Below are positions 35,812 to 44,989 of a stretch of 64,000 bases of DNA, piece after piece. The position numbers and the translations under genes are program-made. The notes below the pieces were generated by a model. The model made no database searches and was not told the DNA's origin. It was given only the letters and a program-made list of their open reading frames with translations. This stretch comes from an uncultured Balneola sp. (GTDB lineage: Bacteria; Bacteroidota; Rhodothermia; Balneolales; Balneolaceae). The DNA is taken from NCBI GenBank assembly GCA_902529115.1, contig CABZVB010000001.1:231921-295920 (forward strand), written 5' to 3'. Position 1 is the first letter of the stretch; each line of letters begins with the position of its first letter.

Positions 35812-37185
35812 TCAAGAGTTAGCATCTTCTGCTAACAATTGGAAAAACCGAGCAGAGGTTTTGATTCCCCTGTAAAAATCTTTTACGTGGAAAGATTCAT
35901 TGGGCGAATGAATAGCATCGCTAGTCACGCCAAATCCCATAAGTATGGACTCAACTCCTAACACCCGTTTAAAATCGGCAACAATGGGAATAGATCCACC
36001 TTCCATGGAAAAAAGAACCGGGGTCTCGTAGACCTCCTCAAACGCTGTGGCCGCTGCTTTTAAACCGTAAAAATTCAAGTCAGTGCGTGAAGCATATCCA
36101 CCATGATGCTCTGTTACCTTTACTTTTACTGTTTTAGGAGCTAAGGACAATACTTGTTGTTCAAATAAACAGGCAATTTCATGAGGATCTTGGTTGGGTA
36201 CCAGGCGCATACTAATTTTGGCATTAGCTTTTGAGGGGAGTACTGTTTTGGCCCCTTCTCCTTGATAACCACCCCATATGCCATTGACATCGAGTGTAGG
36301 TCTGGCAGAAGCCCGTTCAAGCGTACTATACCCTTTTTCACCGTGAACAGCATCCACGTCTAAGGAAGATTTATAAGCTATTTCGTCAAAAGGCAAATCA
36401 GCCATTGCCTCTCGGTCTTCTGGTGTTAAGGCTTCTACTTTGTCATAAAATCTGGGAATTTGAACAACACCATCTTTGTCTTTCAACTGAGCAATAATTT
36501 CACAAAGTACATTCAAAGGATTTTCCACTGCACCTCCATAGACCCCAGAATGTAAATCTCTATTCGGGCCAACTACTTCAACTTCCATATAAGCTAATCC
36601 TCGAAGTCCAAAAGTAATGGATGGTTGATCGAGTCCAAACATGGAGGTATCAGAAATAAGGACCATATCACACTGTAGCATGTCCTTATATGATTCAATA
36701 AAGGGGACTAAATTGGGTGATCCAATTTCCTCTTCTCCTTCTAACAGAATCTTGATATTCACCGGAATACCACCATCTGCTTCGATTAAAGATTGAAGGG
36801 CTTTTACATGAGTAAAAGATTGTCCTTTGTCATCACTAGCGCCTCTGGCATAAATCTTACCTTCTTTAATGGTGGGTTCAAAGGGTGGAGTATCCCATAA
36901 GTATTCTGGATCGGAAGGCTGAACGTCATAGTGGCCATAGATTAAAACTGTGGGCCGGTCATCAAAAGGACAATGTTCCCCATATACGATGGGGTGCCCC
37001 TGGGTTTCATAGCTTTCTACTCGTGAAAGTTTTAACGAATTAAGCTGGTTTAGCAAAAAATCTGCTGCCTGTTCTATCGCCATTTTTTGGGACGAATCGG
37101 TACTTACACTCGGTATCCTTAGAAAGGTGAATAGTTCGTCTAAGAAGTGCTCTTTATGTTGCTCAATAAATTCGTTAGTCGTCAT
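35812..37185 (-). CDS. M20 family dipeptidase
   Basis: A 457-residue cytosolic metallopeptidase of the M20 (CNDP-like) group with two zinc ions. Visible ligands and catalytic residues are His-Asp in IYGHYDVQP, Asp in ARGASDDKGQ, the catalytic Glu pair in EGEEEIGSPN, Asp in LISDTSMFG and the C-terminal His in HSPNESFHV. The inserted dimerisation (lid) domain lies near 190-330. No signal peptide is seen. It would hydrolyse dipeptides, which fits the company of the secreted amidohydrolase 68 bases downstream. Exact specificity is unknown. Confidence 0.92.
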   Translation of the reverse strand: MTTNEFIEQHKEHFLDELFTFLRIPSVSTDSSQKMAIEQAADFLLNQLNSLKLSRVESYETQGHPIVYGEHCPFDDRPTVLIYGHYDVQPSDPEYLWDTPPFEPTIKEGKIYARGASDDKGQSFTHVKALQSLIEADGGIPVNIKILLEGEEEIGSPNLVPFIESYKDMLQCDMVLISDTSMFGLDQPSITFGLRGLAYMEVEVVGPNRDLHSGVYGGAVENPLNVLCEIIAQLKDKDGVVQIPRFYDKVEALTPEDREAMADLPFDEIAYKSSLDVDAVHGEKGYSTLERASARPTLDVNGIWGGYQGEGAKTVLPSKANAKISMRLVPNQDPHEIACLFEQQVLSLAPKTVKVKVTEHHGGYASRTDLNFYGLKAAATAFEEVYETPVLFSMEGGSIPIVADFKRVLGVESILMGFGVTSDAIHSPNESFHVKDFYRGIKTSARFFQLLAEDANS

Positions 37186-37301
37186 TTTTTGTTGAATTAA
37201 TAGGGGTTATGGATGGTCTACGTTTTACCCAACATACCTTACATTGCCACTATGTAAAGGTAGTTTAATGTGACATTATTCTCTAATTAAAGTCTTTAAA
37301 G

Positions 37302-38312
37302 CTAATGAATTCGTAGAGTTTGGTCTAGTACCCATCCCGTTTGGCCGTTACTGAGTCGAATAAAGCGCCAACCTTTAATAGAGTCAACGGAAAAGTCTAC
37401 CCGGCAATCATATCCTTCATAACCAATGACCAGCAATTCACCTGATGTTGAAGGGGAATTCCTCACCTCCACTTCCTGTGCAATAATAACGGCTTGGCTA
37501 TACTTTTCAGTGCGGTAATCTATACCAATGGCCAAACTTAAACTGATAATAAAAAAGAATAAGGAAAACCAAGAGCCTTTTATAATCGTAGGTGTACGCC
37601 GCTTCGCAGATGAAATCTTGCTTCGTTTAGATGCGCTTCCAAACCAGTTGAACAACTGTAAAATTACCGACAGGCTTAAGAAAAAAAAGGCCACCCAGAA
37701 TAACCATAGACTTCCCCAATTATGTTCGATATAATCTAAAGCTATATCCCATGGTAGTGGCGGTAAAGTAGCAGCTTGACGGCTGAATTGACTTTCTAGA
37801 TACACCAATGCTTCAACGGCTGCGGTCTCTGTGGTGGGTTCCTCTACAGCTTTTTGGAAGTAAAATTTTGCCAGGCCTAAGGAATCTAATTCAACCGCAG
37901 TAATAGCCATATTTAAAAATAATTCTCCTGAATAAAATCCGCTTTGTTCTATAAGCTTAAATTTCTGAAGAGCGATTTTGTATTTAGCCTGTTCTAAATC
38001 AAAGGTGGCCTCTTCAAAGCTAGATTGCGCCTGGAATGCTGAGAGTATGGAGCCTTTTAGATTTTGTGTTAATTCTTGAGTGGCCGTTTTTTCAAATGGT
38101 GATGATGTTTTCTGTAATGTTATGGTTGTCCCGAGCGACGTTGATGTTGCTCGTGACGTCGTCTTTGCCTCTGATGTTGAAGAAAACACATAGAAAATCA
38201 GTAGTACTGCCAGATACCAAGATTTATTAGGCTCCAAGATACCCTTGAGAAAAGTAAGTGTTGCTTCGATTTTCAGCATTGATTTGTTATTTAGCATTAT
38301 TTCAGCGCCCAT
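37302..38312 (-). CDS. BatE-like TPR and SH3-domain membrane protein
   Basis: A 336-residue protein with the layout of BatE: an N-terminal hydrophobic segment (about 32-46), two or so TPR units (about 100-175, LEQAKYKIALQKF; LNMAITAVELDSLGLAKFYFQKA), two further helices (about 195-215 and 245-265) and a C-terminal bacterial SH3 domain (about 275-336, VEVRNSPSTSGE...GQTGWVLD). The start at 38312 overlaps batD by 16 bases; an alternative ATG at 38297 forms a TAATG junction with the batD stop and is equally credible. It is the last gene of the Bat-type run. The molecular function of BatE is not settled. Confidence 0.82.
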   Translation of the reverse strand: MGAEIMLNNKSMLKIEATLTFLKGILEPNKSWYLAVLLIFYVFSSTSEAKTTSRATSTSLGTTITLQKTSSPFEKTATQELTQNLKGSILSAFQAQSSFEEATFDLEQAKYKIALQKFKLIEQSGFYSGELFLNMAITAVELDSLGLAKFYFQKAVEEPTTETAAVEALVYLESQFSRQAATLPPLPWDIALDYIEHNWGSLWLFWVAFFFLSLSVILQLFNWFGSASKRSKISSAKRRTPTIIKGSWFSLFFFIISLSLAIGIDYRTEKYSQAVIIAQEVEVRNSPSTSGELLVIGYEGYDCRVDFSVDSIKGWRFIRLSNGQTGWVLDQTLRIH

Positions 38313-40093
38313 TCAAGTTCTAGAATAATTTCTTCAGCAAGATGAATATCCGTAAGCACATCCGAGGTAGAACTGATGGGTGCGTAGGATATTGTATCAC
38401 ATTTTGTTAGGATATTCTTGCAACGCTCTAGTGCTGCAGGTGACATAGCGTTAAACTGTTTTTCTAGTCCTTCTAGCAATTCCTGGGTTGACCAGCCAGC
38501 AGCTTGCATTCCACAACGACTGGTTATGTAGGCGCCAAGGATGTGATAGAGCTCATGATAGCATTCTTTTACAGTATTCTTATCGTTTCTGTTTTGTCGC
38601 TCAGCCTTTGTGTAAAGATCATCCAAAGTACTTTTTGCTGTCTTTAGTGCACCCCGTTTTCGTGCAAAATTATGATCATTTTGTAGACGATCATGGTGTT
38701 TTTTAACAAAGAATCCTATGACTAGGCCAGCCAAAGGAAGAAGTAAAAAAAGTAGTAATAGAGGCTGTTCAGATATTCCATTCCTTGAGTGATGCTTCCA
38801 GGCCACTAATCCAGCTATAGGTTTAACCTCGAATCGTAGCATTTCAGTGGTTGCACGTATAGCGTTAGCGTCTCGAATAACATTAAGGCTCTGAGCTGGA
38901 AGACCAATTGCTTTATATTCTTCGGCGATTGGGTCAAAGTATATAAGCTGAGTAGGCGGAATTGTGTAGCTTCCTTCATCACGCGCAATTACTATATCAG
39001 TAAAGGTTTTTGTTCCGGAAATGGTTGAACCGGCTCGTTGGATTGAACTACTTTCTTGTGGATTGTACTGTTCAAATTCAGCTGGGTAGACATAGTCAGG
39101 AGATTGAATTAGAGGGAGATTCCCAGTTCCCGATATGAGAGTGGTAATTTCAATACTTTCTCCAACTAGGGCTTCAGCCGGTTTGATACTGCGTTCTATT
39201 TGGAATGTTCCAACGGCTGAAAGTAAGAGGTTGTTTTCTGTACTCTGATAGCTGGGGAGTGGTTTAATGGTTATTTCGGTTGGGGGTGTTTGAATATTTT
39301 TGCGCTCCTGACCCAAACCGAAGCTAAAGATATCTTGACGTCTGTTGAGCTGTTGAATTAAGACAGTAATCTCAAATGGGCTTAGAACCAGTTTACCTCG
39401 TTTACTTGGAAAAAGGGCGTACTGCAAAAGTCTAGCTCGTTGATATCGCTCTCCCTCAATTAATGTAGATGTAGCACGAGTCTGCTGGGTATTTTCAAGT
39501 TCTTCTTTCCAAAAGCCTTCTGCTTTCCAGCCTGGACTTGCTTGGTATGACCGAACTTCAATGGTATTTTTGAAATACAATACGACATCTACAACAATTT
39601 GCTCACCCAAGAAGGCAGTGGTTTTGTTGGGCTCTAACCTGACAAATATATCTGGATTAGCCCCATTATTTTGTTGTGAATTCGCTGGATCTAATACCCG
39701 AAAGGAAATAGGTTCCGTACGGTAAATTTCACCGTTAACGGTAATATTAAAGGAAGGAAGGGTATAGTTGCCAACCTGAGTTGCAACAAATTGATACCCA
39801 TAGGTGTAGGTAACACTAGGGCGACCATTTACATACTGAATACTCTGCCCTTGTCTATTTGAACCGCTTATCCACCGGAGGCCAGGTACATCAAGTACAG
39901 TTGGGCGATCAATGCTGTTTAAACTTCTACCGGAGATAATGAACTCTAGGAGTACCGATTCACCATTGAATATATTGGTTTCAGACAGTTTGGCCTGTAC
40001 CTGAATAGGGGAGTTTTGTGCCCAAGTAAAGCTGGGAATACTCGCGAGAATAAAGAGAAGTAAATACGGTAGAGATTTACCAATCTTTTTCAT
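38297..40093 (-). CDS. batD: BatD-family protein
   Basis: A 598-residue envelope protein with a signal peptide (MKKIGKSLPYLLLFILASIPSFTWAQ), repeated immunoglobulin-like beta domains (VQAKLSETNIFNGESVLLEF; FVRLEPNKTTAFLGEQIVVDVVLYFK; FQIERSIKPAEALVGESIEI), and one C-terminal transmembrane helix (about 448-466), followed by a cytoplasmic helical tail. This is the usual BatD layout. In Bacteroides the Bat genes were linked to oxygen tolerance; the biochemical role is unclear. It overlaps the upstream BatC-like gene by 17 bases and batE by up to 16 bases. Confidence 0.88.
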   Translation of the reverse strand: MKKIGKSLPYLLLFILASIPSFTWAQNSPIQVQAKLSETNIFNGESVLLEFIISGRSLNSIDRPTVLDVPGLRWISGSNRQGQSIQYVNGRPSVTYTYGYQFVATQVGNYTLPSFNITVNGEIYRTEPISFRVLDPANSQQNNGANPDIFVRLEPNKTTAFLGEQIVVDVVLYFKNTIEVRSYQASPGWKAEGFWKEELENTQQTRATSTLIEGERYQRARLLQYALFPSKRGKLVLSPFEITVLIQQLNRRQDIFSFGLGQERKNIQTPPTEITIKPLPSYQSTENNLLLSAVGTFQIERSIKPAEALVGESIEITTLISGTGNLPLIQSPDYVYPAEFEQYNPQESSSIQRAGSTISGTKTFTDIVIARDEGSYTIPPTQLIYFDPIAEEYKAIGLPAQSLNVIRDANAIRATTEMLRFEVKPIAGLVAWKHHSRNGISEQPLLLLFLLLPLAGLVIGFFVKKHHDRLQNDHNFARKRGALKTAKSTLDDLYTKAERQNRNDKNTVKECYHELYHILGAYITSRCGMQAAGWSTQELLEGLEKQFNAMSPAALERCKNILTKCDTISYAPISSTSDVLTDIHLAEEIILELEWALK

Positions 40094-40733
40094 GTGTCTT
40101 TCCGCCTTTGGTTTTAGCTTTTTTGAATTCTTTTAACAATTCTTTTTCTTTTTGAGCTAATGCCTGCAGGATTTTTTGGGCCTCTTCTTTGCTTAAATCT
40201 TTTAGTTCTTCTGTTTGAGCACGCTCACTTGGATCGGAATCGTCTAGAGCCTGTTCATCTTGGCTTTGACTCTGATCGTCATTTTCCGACTCTTGTTCTT
40301 CACTTTCTGAGTTTTGCTCGTTTTGCTCTGAGTTTTCTTCGTTTTCTTGTTGTTCTGAATTCTGCTCAGAATTTTCTTCATTTTGATCCCCGTTATCTTG
40401 TTCATTCTGGCTATCCTGATTCTGCTGTTGCTGCTGCTGTTCTTTCAACTGCTCATATAGATTTTGGAGTTTCAGGTCATCCGGATAACGTACTAATCCA
40501 CTTTCTACAGCACTAATAGCCGCCTCTAAGTTATTGTAGATGAATTGTTGCGCACCTTGATGAAAGTAACTTTCTGCAGGAGGGATGTTAGCATGAGTTT
40601 GTCCAAAAAGAGATTGAGGCATGGAGCAAACTGTTAAAACTAGCACGAAGGAGTAAACAGCATAGATGAACCTTCTTCCTGTGTTATTGAAATTGAATGT
40701 GAGCAAAAAAGAGAGATTGAGCATAGAAATCAT
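40077..40733 (-). CDS. BatC-like protein with a Gln/Glu/Asn-rich region
   Basis: A 218-residue protein with an N-terminal hydrophobic segment (about 22-44) that may act as a signal peptide, a single TPR-like stretch (about 52-98, FHQGAQQFIYNNLEAAISAVE), and a long acidic low-complexity region (99-161). It ends in a Lys/Glu-rich helix (about 172-215). Short TPR proteins with such tails occur as BatC in Bat clusters, and the gene position directly before batD supports this. The 17-base overlap with batD suggests translational coupling. It is otherwise uncharacterised. Confidence 0.72.
   Translation of the reverse strand: MISMLNLSFLLTFNFNNTGRRFIYAVYSFVLVLTVCSMPQSLFGQTHANIPPAESYFHQGAQQFIYNNLEAAISAVESGLVRYPDDLKLQNLYEQLKEQQQQQQNQDSQNEQDNGDQNEENSEQNSEQQENEENSEQNEQNSESEEQESENDDQSQSQDEQALDDSDPSERAQTEELKDLSKEEAQKILQALAQKEKELLKEFKKAKTKGGKTHEKDW
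40251..40439 (-). repeat. Low-complexity coding stretch (Q/E/N/S-rich)
   Basis: Codons for residues 99-161 of the BatC-like protein are almost only Gln, Glu, Asn, Ser and Asp, producing irregular repetition of TTCTGA/TTCTTC-like words on the plus strand. Copy number may vary between strains through slippage. Confidence 0.8.
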
Positions 40734-40771
40734 GGATGTAAATGTGCGTGGTCGGAAAATAACAAACTAGC

Positions 40772-41422
40772 TTAGTTTTCAGCTTGTTCTATCTGGTTAA
40801 CTAGACCGATACGACTAATAAACGAATCATAATATCTAACCGTTTCATCTACTTCTAAAGCCTCTTGCATTAGATTTAAAGCGGAAGTATATAGTGATTT
40901 ATTGACGAGGGTATCGGCTTGTTCTTTTATCGCTTTAGCATAGACACTTGGTTTAGGTGGAGGTTCCTGGTTTTGATTTTGATCTTGATTCTTCTCATTA
41001 TTGTCTTCTTCTTCAGAAGCTTTCATCAAAGCATATTCATAATTGAACTGGCCTTCGCTATCTAACGGAAGTTTTTGTAAAGAAGCTCGTAAGTGTTTCA
41101 TTGCCGGCTTCCATTGCTCATTTTCAGCCAAAACAGTTCCGATATTGTAGTCTGCCAAAGCTTTTAGGAGCTCGTCATCCGTGTAACTTTTTGCCTGCAT
41201 GAATACCTTTATGGCTTCCTCAATTTCACCCAACTTAGTTAAAGTATTACCTAAGTTGAATAAAATTTCAGCATTATTGGGGTCTTGATCTAAGGCAGAA
41301 TAAAACCAAGTTTTTGCACTCTCATAGTCTCCATTTTCATAAGATTTATTTGCCTTACGAGCATCTGGATTAATAACATTTGATCCTAAAAAAAGTAGTA
41401 TAGCCAAAGTAAATGTCGCCAT
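40772..41422 (-). CDS. TPR protein of the Bat-type cluster
   Basis: A 216-residue protein starting with a short hydrophobic stretch (about 2-15), followed by at least two TPR units (about 24-57, NKSYENGDYESAKTWFYSALDQDP; and 58-90), a short Asn/Gln/Glu-rich linker (about 140-155) and a further helical pair. TPR proteins of this size are named BatC or BatE-like in different genomes. It lies 38 bases before the BatC-like gene and 41 bases after yebC. The downstream Bat genes imply an envelope complex role, which is an inference from neighbourhood. Confidence 0.75.
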   Translation of the reverse strand: MATFTLAILLFLGSNVINPDARKANKSYENGDYESAKTWFYSALDQDPNNAEILFNLGNTLTKLGEIEEAIKVFMQAKSYTDDELLKALADYNIGTVLAENEQWKPAMKHLRASLQKLPLDSEGQFNYEYALMKASEEEDNNEKNQDQNQNQEPPPKPSVYAKAIKEQADTLVNKSLYTSALNLMQEALEVDETVRYYDSFISRIGLVNQIEQAEN

Positions 41423-41463
41423 TTTTCTCAGTCAGTTTATGCATTTTTGTTGAAAATATTCGA

Positions 41464-42219
41464 TTAATCAAGTGTATTCATGGTTTCCTCATCCATTAGT
41501 AGATTCGTAAACACATTAGTCACATCATCGTTTTCTTCAAATTTTTCAATCATACTAAAGTTAGCGCGTGCCATTTCAGCGTCTACTTTTGTTTCCGTAG
41601 TGGCTTCTCTAACGAGTTCTGCTTGTTCAATAGTATATCCGGCAGTTATTAAGTTATTTCGCACACTAAAGAGTTCTGTCCGTTCCGTCATAACCATAAA
41701 AAGTGTGGCACCTTTTTCTATTATAACATCTTCAGCACCTGCTTCAATTGCCGCTAAGAGAAAATTTTCTTCATCTAGTCCTTCAGCTGGCAGACTAATC
41801 ATTCCTTTTTGCTCAAATAAAAATGAAACAGAACCATTGATACCCATGTTACCACCATATTTGGTAAAAATATGCCGAACCTCACTCACTGTCCTATTAT
41901 TGTTATCGGTGGTTGCCTCAATGTAATAGGCTATACCCCCAGGACCGTATCCTTCAAAACTAACTTCTTCAAAGCTAGAACCGTCATCTAACTCACCAGT
42001 GCCACGCTTAATGGCGCGCTCCATGTTATCTTTGGGGAGGTTACAACTTTTGGCATTTTCAACAGCTAAAGCAAGTCTTGGATTTCCAGCTAGATCACCT
42101 CCCCCTTCTTTAGCTGCAACAGTAAGCTCTTTTATGATCTTAGTAAAGACTTTAGAGCGTTTTGCATCTTCTTTAGCTTTTTTGTGGCGAATATTCGCCC
42201 ATTTAGAATGTCCTGCCAT
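41464..42219 (-). CDS. yebC: YebC/TACO1 family protein
   Basis: A 251-residue cytosolic protein of the universal YebC family, reported as a transcriptional regulator and more recently as a translation factor. I start it at the ATG at 42219, because MAGHSKWANIRHKKAKED is the invariant N-terminus; a longer frame to 42273 adds 18 unrelated residues. Conserved segments include NPRLALAVENAKSCNLPKDNMERAIKRGTG, GYGPGGIA, NRTVSEVRHIFTKYGGN and GSVSFLFE. It heads the minus-strand run leading into the Bat-type genes with a 41-base gap, and faces bshA across 223 bases. Confidence 0.95.
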   Translation of the reverse strand: MAGHSKWANIRHKKAKEDAKRSKVFTKIIKELTVAAKEGGGDLAGNPRLALAVENAKSCNLPKDNMERAIKRGTGELDDGSSFEEVSFEGYGPGGIAYYIEATTDNNNRTVSEVRHIFTKYGGNMGINGSVSFLFEQKGMISLPAEGLDEENFLLAAIEAGAEDVIIEKGATLFMVMTERTELFSVRNNLITAGYTIEQAELVREATTETKVDAEMARANFSMIEKFEENDDVTNVFTNLLMDEETMNTLD

Positions 42220-42372
42220 ACGTAAAATTTGTTTGATTCTGAATATAGCAATTTGAACTTCGCTATAAAACATTCAAGCAAGCAATTGAATTCGAAGCAG
42301 AAACAATCACTAGTATCCATGCAGGATATAAAATTCGTTGGAAGAAATAATATTTTGGAACGCTATTTTGTG

Positions 42373-42380
42373 TATTTTTG
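42373..42380 (+). promoter_or_regulatory. Candidate Bacteroidota-type -7 element for bshA
   Basis: TATTTTTG matches the TAnnTTTG -7 consensus of Bacteroidota, 63 bases before the bshA ATG in a 223-base divergent gap. A TTTG lies 15 bases upstream (42354-42357), slightly closer than the usual spacing to the -33 element. A single match in A+T-rich DNA is weak evidence. Confidence 0.3.
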
Positions 42381-42442
42381 TAATCATTACACTTTCTTAC
42401 AAAATTGCTAAATAGTTGCTATTCACCTAGTAGTAAGGTTTT

Positions 42443-43585
42443 ATGAATATTGGAATAGTTTGTTATCCTACCTTTGGGGGAAGTGGAGTAGTAGCCACTG
42501 AATTGGCTAAAATATTAGCCCAGCAAGGACACACCCTTCATATTTTGAGTTACGCTCGTCCAACCCGCCTAGAAGAACATAACACCAATATATTTTACCA
42601 TGAGGTGTCAATAAATTCATATCCGCTTTTTGAATATCCACCCTATGCTTTAGCATTGGCTTCACAAATGGTGAATTTGATTGAATTTGAGCGTTTAGAT
42701 TTGTTACATGTGCATTATGCCTTGCCTCATGCCACAAGTGCTTATTTAGCCCGGCAGATTATGACAGAGCGTGGGCTTCATGTGCCTATAGTAACTACAT
42801 TACATGGAACAGATATCACATTGGTTGGAAAAGATCCAAGCTATAAGCACGTGGTTGAATTTTCCATCGATAAAAGTGATGGTGTGACAGCTGTTTCGGA
42901 GTATTTAAAGCGAGAAACTTATGAGAATTTCGACATTAAACAAGAGATTAAGGTTATTCCAAATTTTATCGATTTGGAACGATTCAAAGCAACTAATCAA
43001 ACAGAACTGAAAAAGGAATTAGCACCAAAGGGTGAAAAAATAATTGTGCATGTTTCTAACTTTAGAAAAGTTAAAAGAGTGCCAGTTGTAATACAAATTT
43101 TTGCTAAAACCTTGGAAAAAAAAATCTCCGCGAAATTGGTTTTGGTTGGTGATGGACCTGATCGGCAAGTAGCAGAAAAGCAATGTCGAAGCCTTGGAAT
43201 TTGCGAACATGTCCACTTTATGGGGAAATGGGAACGAGTAGAAGATATTCTCTCAATTGCTGATTTATTTCTTATTCCATCAGGTTCCGAAACTTTTGGA
43301 TTGGCAGCTTTAGAGGCGATGAGCTGTTCGGTCCCAGTAATTAGCTCAGATATTGGTGGTCTACCGGAAGTTAATATTCATGGAGAAACTGGATATTTTT
43401 GCGCTTTAGATGATGTAAATTGTATGGCAGATTATGCTGTTCAAATTTTGAGTACCCCAAATTTACATTCTATTTTAGCAAAAAATGCAAGGAAACGCGC
43501 TGAACAATTTAACGAAAACCATGTAGTACTTCAGTACGAAGGTTTCTATGAGCAGATTCGATCAAGTTCGAATAAATCTAGTTAA
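42443..43585 (+). CDS. bshA: N-acetyl-alpha-D-glucosaminyl L-malate synthase
   Basis: A GT4-family glycosyltransferase (380 residues) that links N-acetylglucosamine to L-malate, the first step of bacillithiol synthesis. The opening MNIGIVCYPTFGGSGVVATELA is diagnostic of BshA, as are HVHYALPHATSAYLA, TTLHGTDITLVG and VSNFRKVKRV; the donor-binding GSETFGLAALEAM motif is intact. Length is typical. This implies that the organism uses bacillithiol as its low-molecular-weight thiol; bshB and bshC are not in the window. It stands alone and converges on sucC. Confidence 0.95.
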   Translation: MNIGIVCYPTFGGSGVVATELAKILAQQGHTLHILSYARPTRLEEHNTNIFYHEVSINSYPLFEYPPYALALASQMVNLIEFERLDLLHVHYALPHATSAYLARQIMTERGLHVPIVTTLHGTDITLVGKDPSYKHVVEFSIDKSDGVTAVSEYLKRETYENFDIKQEIKVIPNFIDLERFKATNQTELKKELAPKGEKIIVHVSNFRKVKRVPVVIQIFAKTLEKKISAKLVLVGDGPDRQVAEKQCRSLGICEHVHFMGKWERVEDILSIADLFLIPSGSETFGLAALEAMSCSVPVISSDIGGLPEVNIHGETGYFCALDDVNCMADYAVQILSTPNLHSILAKNARKRAEQFNENHVVLQYEGFYEQIRSSSNKSS

Positions 43586-43632
43586 ACTCTATCTACTAAC
43601 TCTAGTCTTATAAGAGATTTTTGATATTATTT

Positions 43633-44838
43633 TTAGGCTAGTACTTTTGATACTTCGTCTGCGGCCTCTTTTAGCAATACAGCAGAAATTACGTTTAGGT
43701 CGGAATTATCAATGATTTCTTTTGCTTTTGCTGCATTAGTGCCTTGTAGACGCACTATGATTGGGACATTATTAACTTTTTTTGCAATCTCTGGATCCTT
43801 AACAGCCCCAATAACACCGTTTGCAACTCGATCGCAACGTACAATTCCACCAAAGATATTTATTAAAATCGCTTTGACATTCGGGTCATCCAAGATAATT
43901 CGGAAACCATTTTTAACCGTTTCCACATTGGCTCCACCACCCACATCAAGGAAGTTTGCAGGCTCACCACCAGATAATTTAATAATATCCATTGTTGCCA
44001 TTGCTAAGCCTGCCCCATTTACCATACATCCTACGTTTCCATCCAGTTTAATGTAGTTTAGGTCATATTTCTGAGCTTCTAATTCGAATGGATCTTCTTC
44101 AGATTCGTCTCGTAGTTCGGATATATCAGAATGGCGAAACAATGCATTACTATCAAAGCTAACTTTAGCATCGAGTGCAATAATTTCTTGATAAGGCGTT
44201 AAGATCAATGGGTTAATTTCTATCATGTCAGCATCTGTTTTCAGAAAGGCATTATAGATTCCTATAATAAATTTGATGCCTTTTTTAAGAGCGGCGTCCT
44301 TTAAACCTAGGCTGAATGCAAGCATTCTAGCTTGATTTACTTGTAGAGGCATGCCAGGTTCTACCCATGCTTTTATAATTTTTTTAGGTGTTTCTTCAGC
44401 TACTTTCTCAATTTCAACCCCGCCTTCGGTTGACACCATAATTACATTTTTGGATACAGCTCGATCTAATAGAATGCCTAAGTAAAACTCTTGTTCAATA
44501 TCAACTCCATCTGTAATATACAATCGTTGGACCAACTGTCCAGATGGGCCTGTTTGAATGGTAACTAATACATCATTCAGTAGTGATTCTGCAGCTTCCC
44601 GTACTTCTTCGACACTTTTACAAAGAATTACCCCTTTGGCGTTGTTCTTTTTTGTTCGACCCTTTCCTCTACCGCCTGCGTGTATTTGTGCTTTAACCAC
44701 AAATAAAGAAGTACCATCTGTTTTAAGTTCTTCAGCTGCCTTTACGGCACCTTCAACAGTAGTTGTGGAGATACCTTTAGGGACAGGAACTCCGTAAGAG
44801 GCTAAAATTTCTTTGGCTTGATATTCGTGAATTTTCAT
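43633..44838 (-). CDS. sucC: Succinyl-CoA synthetase beta subunit (ADP-forming)
   Basis: A 401-residue ATP-grasp subunit of succinyl-CoA ligase (TCA cycle, EC 6.2.1.5). Typical segments are MKIHEYQAKEILASYGVPVPKG, VKAQIHAGGRGKG (nucleotide binding), EINPL, the NGAGLAMATMDIIKLSGG phosphate-contact loop and FLDVGGGA, and the C-terminal INIFGGIVRCD. Length is normal. The alpha subunit gene sucD is not adjacent: downstream is the convergent bshA and upstream the divergent wecB. The two subunits are therefore encoded apart, which also occurs in other Bacteroidota. Confidence 0.96.
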   Translation of the reverse strand: MKIHEYQAKEILASYGVPVPKGISTTTVEGAVKAAEELKTDGTSLFVVKAQIHAGGRGKGRTKKNNAKGVILCKSVEEVREAAESLLNDVLVTIQTGPSGQLVQRLYITDGVDIEQEFYLGILLDRAVSKNVIMVSTEGGVEIEKVAEETPKKIIKAWVEPGMPLQVNQARMLAFSLGLKDAALKKGIKFIIGIYNAFLKTDADMIEINPLILTPYQEIIALDAKVSFDSNALFRHSDISELRDESEEDPFELEAQKYDLNYIKLDGNVGCMVNGAGLAMATMDIIKLSGGEPANFLDVGGGANVETVKNGFRIILDDPNVKAILINIFGGIVRCDRVANGVIGAVKDPEIAKKVNNVPIIVRLQGTNAAKAKEIIDNSDLNVISAVLLKEAADEVSKVLA

Positions 44839-44989
44839 AGAAGCAGTACTTGGTAGTCGATTAGTAAGATTGAAATAAGCCTTATTTGAAACAATCTTGG
44901 AAGATAGTTTTTTAGAGCATTCTTTAAGAGTGCAAAAATAACTAGTTTATAGAGTAAATAAAAGAAAGATTACTCAAATTGTCGATAGG

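Noticed and set aside
40251..40439. Irregular repeats considered as a CRISPR or tandem DNA repeat
   Set aside because: There is no constant repeat unit or spacer; the pattern is low-complexity Gln/Glu/Asn/Ser coding sequence.
42220..42273. Longer N-terminus for YebC
   Set aside because: The family begins at MAGHSKW, and the 18 extra residues have no counterpart in it.
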